A stretch of DNA of 64,000 nucleotides, taken from NCBI GenBank assembly GCA_963699805.1, contig CAVOVH010000008.1, positions 1 through 64,000 of the forward strand. The letters run 5' to 3'. The position numbers were made by a program, and so were the translations under genes. The stretch is from JAGTVG01 sp963699805 (GTDB lineage: Bacteria; Bacteroidota; Bacteroidia; Cytophagales; Cyclobacteriaceae). Shown piece after piece: positions 57,658 through 64,000 of the stretch (its first letter is position 1; each line of letters opens with the position of its first letter). The notes under the pieces were generated by a model. That model made no database searches. It was given only the letters and a program-made list of their open reading frames with translations, and was not told where the DNA came from.

Positions 57658-60079
57658 TTAATTATTCGGCTTCCTGACGGCTCTTTCACTCTGGATCATT
57701 GGATTTCCCAAATACCGTATCTCGCTTCCGCCTGTAGCATCAATCTCAAGAATTTCCGAGGCATTGATTTTGACATGTGAAACACCTGAAGCATCGATTT
57801 TTGCGGATTTCACCTGATATTCAGAGGCATCCAGGCTGGAAGCACCTGCAATGCTTGCATCCACTTTATCACCCGATCCATATAAGGTGAGTTTCGACAT
57901 GCCGTCAAGATCAATATCTGTATCTTCCACCTGGATATCCATATCCGCATTGGCAGCGCCCGAAAGATCGATCTGCATCAGATTCTGCGTGAATCCCTTC
58001 ACAACGGCCCGGGCTGTTCCACTGAGTTCAAGACTTTCCAGTTCCGGAAGCCGTAAATAAATGAAAACCTCCCGACGGTCGCGATCCCATTTTGATATAT
58101 CCCGGTCGAAATCCACTTCAAGATTTTTGTTCTCCATCTTCACACGCACATCATCCAGATCTTCCTCTTCACCCTTTAACGTCACCTCCCATTGATCGGA
58201 CTGCACAATCTCAGCATTAAATATGCTGGCGATGTGAATGTTCTCGAATCCTTTTATATCGTAGGTAAGGGATTTACCTTCAAAATCTGTATCAAAGCCG
58301 GTGTTATCTGAATCATCCTTTTCTTCGATACAAGTGATACAGTCCAGGCCATCCGGAGTGAACATCCAGGTATTCCCCTTTATCTGGTACTCACGGTATC
58401 CATAATAGTAAATGGTATTCCGGACGATATATTTCATATCATAATCCATTTGAAATTCTTTATAATAAGGGAAGTAAAGGGTCATTTCCAATTTCTGACC
58501 CCGGAATTTCGCTCCTTCCTGAAACTGGATATTTGAATCAAAAGTAATGGTAGAGTCCTCGATATTCACACGGTAATCTACCATTTTTGCATTTTCGATC
58601 GCATCCATCCGGGATTTGCCAACAGCCTCAAATCTCTTTTCCAGACGAAAGAGGGAATCCTCATGGCCCCTCAATCTCAAGGATGTCGCCTGATAATCTT
58701 CCAGCCCCACTTCCCTTAATTCAAGCATGGTAATCTGAGAGGGCATGGAAAACGTTTCGATTTCCGTGTTCACTCCATCCCGTGTATACCTTCCAACCAA
58801 AGGGGGAATGGTAAACACGAGAATGATCAGGCTGATGATCCACAAGGCAAACAACGACCATCCCAGCCTCGCATTCAATACCAGGCTTTTTGTAATGATC
58901 GAGATCCCCAGGATTACCAGGAACACAGCAGGGATCAACCCGGCCAGGAAAATTGAGATCAGCGGAAAGATGGGTATTTCCTGACGGATCAGCTCTATGG
59001 GAAAATCGACAAATTCTGTCAGATATCCGCCGGCAAAGATCCCCAGCGCTACTCCTCCTGTAACAAGCATGGTCAGGGTCAACGCAATCGCAGTCAACAC
59101 CAGTATTAGTCCGAATATCACCCGGATGGCCTCCACCAGAAAAGTGGCGACCGGACCCAGCGCCTTGGATATGAACTGTATCACCGCAGCGATCAGCCTG
59201 AATGGGAAAAGCAGGATCTTGGTCCAGATCGATTCTTCTCCGTCTTCCCCCACTTTCAGACTTTTTTTAATATTGGTTTCAATATTCCTGAGAGTAACCG
59301 GTTCGCCCTGCATTTCCATCTTATCAGTGATGGTACGCGCTTCGGGAAGAATGATCCATAAAATGATGTAAAGGATCAATCCGGTTCCACCGAAGAAAGA
59401 TCAATACAATGAACAGCAACCTGACAATGACGATATCAATCCCAAAATAGGCGGCTACCCCGCTGGATACTCCGCCAAGCACTTTATCATCCGGGTTCCG
59501 GAACATTTTTTTGATCTTTTTCTGTTCTTCAAGATCATAGGTTCCCGGTACAATGATCCATAAAACGATATATGCCACCGTCAGAAGTGCAGGAGTTGCC
59601 GGCAGAAACCATACTCCAAAAAATAAAACGATGAAGATCAACCGGGTCCAGAGGGATCAATACTGAAATAATAGGCAATACCAGACAGTACTCCTCCAAG
59701 AATCTTCCTTTTTTCATCCCGGTAAAGTTTTTTAGTTTCGGTCTGTATAGGCAGTATCTCCGGTTCTGCCATCCGACTTCTGATAATCATCATTCTCCAG
59801 TTCCTCCTCCATCTCAACTTCCTTGAAATCCTTGATGCCACCCATGGTAGCCATCAGTGCCTCCACATCTTCAATGGTGATTACTTGCTTGCCTTCCTTG
59901 AGCTTGGTTAAAAATATTTCAGCGATCCTGTTTTCAATGTCTGCGATAATTTCTGAGGAGTCATCATAGGAAGCAAAATACCTGTGAATGGTATCGAGAT
60001 ATTCTTTCAGTTTTTCATAGCCGTCTTCCTCGATGTGAAAAATAATTCCGCTGATATTTATGCTAATATTCTTTTTCAT
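57658..60079 (-). CDS. PspC-PspC membrane protein with C-terminal GIN domain, three frame breaks
   Basis: About 807 residues after bridging breaks near 59770, 59655 and 59400, the last two in short homopolymers. An N-terminal helical region (ISINISGIIFHIEEDGYEKL) precedes two PspC domains (YRDEKRKILGGVLSGIAYYF and NPDDKVLGGVSSGVAAYFGI), each followed by transmembrane helices. A long multi-helix membrane region and then a GIN/DUF2807 beta-helix (HIASIFNAEIVQSDQWEV, then LESLELSGTARAVVKGF, then KLTLYGSGDKVDASIAGAS) follow. PspC senses or protects the cytoplasmic membrane. The PadR gene overlaps its start (ATGA). Confidence 0.82.
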
Positions 60080-60432
60080 TTCTTGCGGGTTTTTGATTTG
60101 GTACCTTTAAGTGATATAATTCTAGTCGTTGATTTCATCAACTCATCCCAGGTAGTGTCCAGTTGCTCCAAAAATGTCCTGCCGACTTCTGTTAACCTGT
60201 AGTACTTCCTTGGCGGTCCGGAGCTAGACTCCACCCATTTATAGTCCACCAGCCCGGCTTTTCTCAATCGGGTCAATAAAGGATATAATGTACCTTCAAC
60301 CACCATAATCTTTGCAGAAGTCAATTCTTCGAGCATGTCTGATGCATAAACCTCCCCCCTGGAAATTATATGCAAGATACAAAACTCCAATATTCCCTTC
60401 CGCATTTGTACCTGTGTGTTTTCAACTTTCAT
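60076..60432 (-). CDS. PadR-family transcriptional regulator
   Basis: 118 residues with the PadR winged helix: MRKGILEFCILHIISRGEVY, then ASDMLEELTSAKIMVVEGTL, then YPLLTRLRKAGLVDYKWVES, and GPPRKYYRLTEVGRTFLEQL. It overlaps the PspC-GIN gene by 4 bases. PadR proteins usually repress their own operon until an effector binds, and inverted repeats upstream fit this. Confidence 0.92.
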   Translation of the reverse strand: MKVENTQVQMRKGILEFCILHIISRGEVYASDMLEELTSAKIMVVEGTLYPLLTRLRKAGLVDYKWVESSSGPPRKYYRLTEVGRTFLEQLDTTWDELMKSTTRIISLKGTKSKTRKK

Positions 60433-60454
60433 TGTACATGACTTTTAATTTCGT

Positions 60455-60497
60455 GCTATGCTAATATACGCACAAAGTACCTTGCATAGCCAAGTAC
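60455..60497 (-). promoter_or_regulatory. PadR operator-like inverted repeats
   Basis: GCTATGC (60455-60461) and GCATAGC (60485-60491) form an inverted repeat 30 bases apart, and an AGTAC/GTACT pair flanks the second arm (60476-60480 and 60494-60498). These resemble the ATGCAT-type palindromes bound by PadR proteins and lie 20-65 bases before the padR start. Confidence 0.55.
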
Positions 60498-60520
60498 TAA
60501 GCAAAAAATATTACTAGGTT

Positions 60521-60571
60521 ATATATTTTCTTATTTTTATTATATATTTTCTTATTTTTATTATATTTTAG
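60521..60571. repeat. 21-bp AT-rich tandem repeat
   Basis: TATATATTTTCTTATTTTTAT occurs twice without change (60521-60541 and 60542-60562) and begins a third time (60563-60571). It lies between the divergent padR and PorV-type genes. Confidence 0.85.
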
Positions 60572-60618
60572 AAAGATTCTGAGCCTCATCATCCGGCTTT
60601 TTCGTGATTATAATTCAC

Positions 60619-60648
60619 TTTGATCAGTGAGGAGATTTTGTATTTTCG
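60619..60648 (+). promoter_or_regulatory. possible promoter of the PorV-family gene
   Basis: TTTG (60619-60622), 18 bases, then TATTTTCG (60641-60648), one mismatch to TAnnTTTG. Its short distance to the ATG at 60663 would give a leader of only about 8 nt, so the start or the promoter may be slightly different. Confidence 0.45.
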
Positions 60649-60662
60649 TATTTTTATGAGGC

Positions 60663-61763
60663 ATGGGAGCGAGATTGAATATAAAACGTCTATTGATTTT
60701 TTTTGCGGCAACTGTTATTTATTTCAGCATAAATCAGTCACCACTTGCCGCACAGGATAAAACCCCCAAATACAGCAATGAGTTTTTAAATCTCGGGGTG
60801 GGTGGCCGGGCCATGGCCATGGCCAATGCCCAGGTGGCCATCAGTGAGGATGTTACGAGCAGCTACTGGAATCCGGCCGGCCTACTGCATATTAAAAATA
60901 AATATGAGGGATCTTTGATGCACGCCTCCTATTTCGCAGGCATTGCCAATTACGATTATCTTGGATTTGCCACGCCCATCGATAGTTTGAGTCACCTGGG
61001 CGCCACTATTATCCGTTTTGCAGTCGATGACATCCCGGATACGCGTTATCTCTACGATGCAAATGGTGCCATCAATTATGATAATATCCGGTTCTTTACC
61101 GCCGCGGATTATGCTTTCCTGATATCCTATGCCAGGCGTATCCCAGCGCTGAAAAATCTACACCTGGGGGGGAATATCAAGGTCGTCCATCGAAAAGTGG
61201 GTGATTTTGCCAGTGCCTGGGGATTTGGAATCGACCTGGGAGCTCAATTCATGCTGAAAAGATGGCGTTTTGGAATGACCTTCCGGGATGTGTTTGGTAC
61301 CTTCAATGCCTGGTCACATAATTCAGAGCTGGTGGAAGACGTCTATCTGCAAACAGGTAATGTCATCCCGCAGAATTCGGTGGAGATCACCCTGCCGAGA
61401 TTGATCCTGGGAATGAGTTATCAGTTTAGCATCGGGAACAAATTCGGGATTCTTCCGGTAGTTGATCTTGATCTGACGTTCGACGGAAAAAGAAATGTAC
61501 CGATCAGTTCGCGGACTTTATCAATCGATCCGAAAATTGGCATTGAATTCGATTATGAAAAAATGGCTTTTCTGAGGTTTGGCATCAACAACTTCCAGAA
61601 AATCAAGGATTTTGATGAATCGACCTATCTCTCTTATCAGCCCACACTGGGGCTGGGAATAAAATTTATGTATTTCACGGTCGATTATGCATTTCTGGAT
61701 ATTGGGGATCAGTCGGAATCCCTGTATTCGCATGTATTCTCTTTGAAAGTTTCATTTGATTGA
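60663..61763 (+). CDS. PorV/PorQ-family outer-membrane protein
   Basis: 366 residues with a signal peptide (LLIFFAATVIYFSINQSPLA) and the family pattern of a 14-stranded FadL-like barrel: FLNLGVGGRAMAMANAQVAI, then DVTSSYWNPAGLLHIKNKYE, and barrel strands to FSLKVSFD at the C-terminus. PorV acts in type IX secretion, carrying cargo to the PorU sortase; PorQ is a related protein. The following C25 peptidase gene starts in its stop codon, which supports a secretion pair. Which of PorV or PorQ it is cannot be settled. Confidence 0.82.
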   Translation: MGARLNIKRLLIFFAATVIYFSINQSPLAAQDKTPKYSNEFLNLGVGGRAMAMANAQVAISEDVTSSYWNPAGLLHIKNKYEGSLMHASYFAGIANYDYLGFATPIDSLSHLGATIIRFAVDDIPDTRYLYDANGAINYDNIRFFTAADYAFLISYARRIPALKNLHLGGNIKVVHRKVGDFASAWGFGIDLGAQFMLKRWRFGMTFRDVFGTFNAWSHNSELVEDVYLQTGNVIPQNSVEITLPRLILGMSYQFSIGNKFGILPVVDLDLTFDGKRNVPISSRTLSIDPKIGIEFDYEKMAFLRFGINNFQKIKDFDESTYLSYQPTLGLGIKFMYFTVDYAFLDIGDQSESLYSHVFSLKVSFD

Positions 61764-64000
61764 TGAAATACGTTTTATATATATCGATCTTGTTATTTCT
61801 TATTCATGGCTTCCAGCCGTCGATGGCACAATCCTATGGAAATGAATGGATCTCTCCGGACCAGGAATACTATAAGTTCCAGGTTGCCCGTAATGGGATC
61901 TACCGGATCACCTATGAGGATCTATTCCAGGCCGGTGCCCTAAGCGGAAATCCTGATCCACGTTATTTCCAGCTTTTTCATCGCGGGGAGGAAATATCGA
62001 TCCAGGTGGAAGGTCAGCTGGACGGATCCTTCGATCCACAGGATTTTCTCCAATTTTTCGGGGTCCGCAACGATGGGAAAGGGGATGAAGCACTATATGA
62101 ACCGAATGCCCAGCCGCATTCCTATTATTCACTGTATTCGGATTCTTCGAGTTATTTTCTTACCTGGAACTTTGAGAATGTAAGGGGAAAAAGAATCCAG
62201 GATTTTACACAGACGGAAAATGTGGACAACCTCCTTCCCGAAAATTACCACCTGGCAAATATTCTTGAGCTCAAGTATTCACAATTTTCAGATGGGCTAC
62301 AGTATCCTTTCTATGATGATAATCCGGAAGTAAAGAAAGCGTCTTTTGATTTCGGAGAGGGATGGACCGGCAATGCCTTTTCAAGAGGTCAGCAATACCT
62401 GGATACCATACTGAATATCACCAGCCAGTATCAGACAGGACCCCTCCCCCAACTGCAAATATTGCTGGCAGGTAGAAATAACCTGGCACATAGTGTCACC
62501 ATCGAAGCCGGGCCTTCAGGCTCAAACCTGAGATCGATCGGCAATCCCCAATTCGAACGGCATTATAATTTCCTGTTCACTTCAGACCTTGCATGGTCAG
62601 ATATAGGTTCCGATGGCCGTCTGTATATCAGGATCACCCCCAATGGCGTGAATGGGGCTGCTGACCGGATCTCGATTTCATATATTTCCATAACTTTTCC
62701 ACAACAATATCAGACTGGCAGTGCCACGGGTAAGGAGTTTCATCTGCCTGAAAATCCGGGAAATATTTCCTATGTCGAAATCGGAGGCATTGTGGACCCG
62801 GGAAACCTGTGGGATATCACCCAGCCAGATAATCCCATCAATATTGTTTATCCGGTTCCCCAAGCCACCTTAAACACCCTGATACCGAACACATCGGTAT
62901 CCAGGACACTTTTTTATAGCGAAGAATTACTTTCATCACCTTCTATTCATCAAGTCAATTTCCGATCTTTCAATCCCACACAATATGATTTCCTGATGGT
63001 TTACCACAGGGATCTCTCACGCCCGGCAGGTTCCTATGTCAATCCAATACAGGCTTATGCGGCTTACAGGGAATCTACTGGTTTTATACCGCTTGCCATG
63101 GAGATCAGTACTCTCTACGATCAGTTCAATTTTGGTGAAATATCCCCGCTTGCCATCCGGAACTTCTGCCGGTATATCCTGGATCGGGGGAGATCCAAAA
63201 TATCTTTTATTGATCGGAAAAGGATTGACAGTAAATCACAACTTCTACCGCCGCCAGAACGATCCTGTTTTTACCGAATTCAAAGACTGGGTGCCCACAG
63301 CAGGAAATCCAGGATCGGATATCCTTTTTACCTCTCAATTAAACGGATCCTCCTATGGACCTGCCATTCCCACCGGCAGGATCTCGGCCAGATCGGCGCA
63401 GGAAGTTGTCAACTATCTCGATAAGGTAAAGGAAACAGAATCATTCCAGTTTGATGATTCATGGAAAAAGAATGTCATTCAGTTGAGTGGTGGAATTAAA
63501 CCTGGCGAACCAGAGATATTCCGGTATTATATAGACCAGTTTAAGCTCATCGAAGAAAATCTTTATTTCGGTGGAAATGTAACCAATGTAAGCAAAGAAA
63601 CGACTGAATCGGTGGAATTCATAAATATCACTGATGAAGTGAACCAGGGTAAATCCCTGATCATGTTTTTCGGACATAGCGGAACCCTGGGATCCGATAT
63701 TGATATTGGGCAGGTTTCAGATCCGCGGCTGGGATACAATAATAAAGGCAAATATCCCCTTATCTATATGAATGGTTGCGATGCTGGAAATGTTTTCACA
63801 ACGGTGAAAAGCTTCGGGGAGGACTGGATCGTCACTGGCGAAAAAGGGGCCATCGCTTTTTCAGCACATTCCGATGTGGGATATCCCCGGGAACTCCGCC
63901 GGTTCTCTGATGCCTTTCTGGCCACGGGTTATGGTGACTCTTCCTTTATTCATCAGCCACTGGGAAATATTTTTACAAAATCTGCCGAAAAATATATCAG
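61763..64000 (+). CDS. C25 (gingipain/PorU-like) peptidase, 3' partial, one frameshift
   Basis: The gene runs off the end. From ATG 61763 (overlapping the PorV-type stop) a signal peptide (MKYVLYISILLFLIHGFQPS) and a 400-residue propeptide-like beta region follow (ISPDQEYYKFQVARNGIYRI). One extra G in the G5 run near 63184-63190 shifts the frame; corrected, the text continues GDPKYLLLIGKGLTVNHNF, then LIMFFGHSGTLGSD with the catalytic His, and LIYMNGCDAGNVFTTV with the catalytic Cys. Together with the PorV neighbour it is probably a type IX secretion sortase relative or a secreted C25 protease. Confidence 0.85.

Overview
The window is almost certainly a composite of unrelated DNA, probably a metagenomic long-read assembly. 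Bases 1 to about 20,300 are strongly GC-rich. Nearly every gene there needs one or more frame changes to read through, and the content (Myxococcus-type cysteine-rich repeats, DUF4388 response regulator, Ser/Thr kinase, FHA and PilZ proteins) points to a myxobacterium-like deltaproteobacterium for about 6.6-20.3 kb. The first 6.3 kb (OPT transporter, TSUP exporter, CPBP protease, cyclophilin, NhaA) is also GC-rich but cannot be placed. At about 20,300 a HAMP-domain sensor gene stops in mid-reading frame and very AT-rich sequence begins. From about 21.8 kb to the end the DNA has moderate GC and is Bacteroidota: promoters of the TTTG/TAnnTTTG type, no strong Shine-Dalgarno sequences, many short lipoprotein signals, BtuG/BtuB-like B12 uptake, GH92 and GH30 hydrolases, and PorV and C25-peptidase proteins of the type IX secretion family.

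Layout. 1-6.3 kb: transporters and housekeeping proteins, heavily frameshifted. 6.6-7.7 kb: REC-DUF4388-TPR response regulator. 8.1-12.7 kb: one very large secreted protein with about 16 Myxococcus disulfide repeats followed by FG-GAP-like repeats. 12.7-15.1 kb: an intact ferredoxin-like protein and an EF-hand lipoprotein. 15.5-20.3 kb: a signalling cluster of FHA-TM-LysM protein, Ser/Thr kinase with two receiver-like domains and PilZ, a tiny signal-peptide ORF, and a HAMP sensor cut off at the seam. 20.3-21.76 kb: AT-rich fragment with two incomplete minus-strand genes.

21.8-29 kb: tRNA-Cys, rpsA, an ABC ATPase plus TolC pair behind a possible sigma-54 promoter, OsmC-like protein, thiamine-binding protein and an Omp85-type barrel. 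29-35 kb: PhoD-like phosphatase, ComB, a sugar-dehydrogenase-like propeller lipoprotein. 34.2-41.1 kb: a B12 uptake locus, with btuB and a BtuG-like propeller behind a cobalamin riboswitch on the minus strand and btuF, btuC, btuD on the plus strand. 41-55 kb: endonuclease/phosphatase-family protein, GH92, acyl-ACP thioesterase, three-subunit transhydrogenase (pntA1, pntA2, pntB), an ECF sigma / membrane anti-sigma-like / outer-membrane barrel operon, GH30, a DUF6807 (PmoA-like) protein and a Gfo/Idh/MocA oxidoreductase. 55-60.4 kb: small lipoproteins and membrane proteins, and a PadR plus PspC-PspC-GIN envelope-stress-like operon. 60.6-64 kb: PorV-family protein followed by a C25 (gingipain/PorU-like) peptidase that runs off the end.

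Frame breaks in the Bacteroidota part are few, mostly lie in homopolymers, and look like sequencing errors. Those in the GC-rich part are far denser. Functions are inferred from motifs read by eye; no database search was possible.
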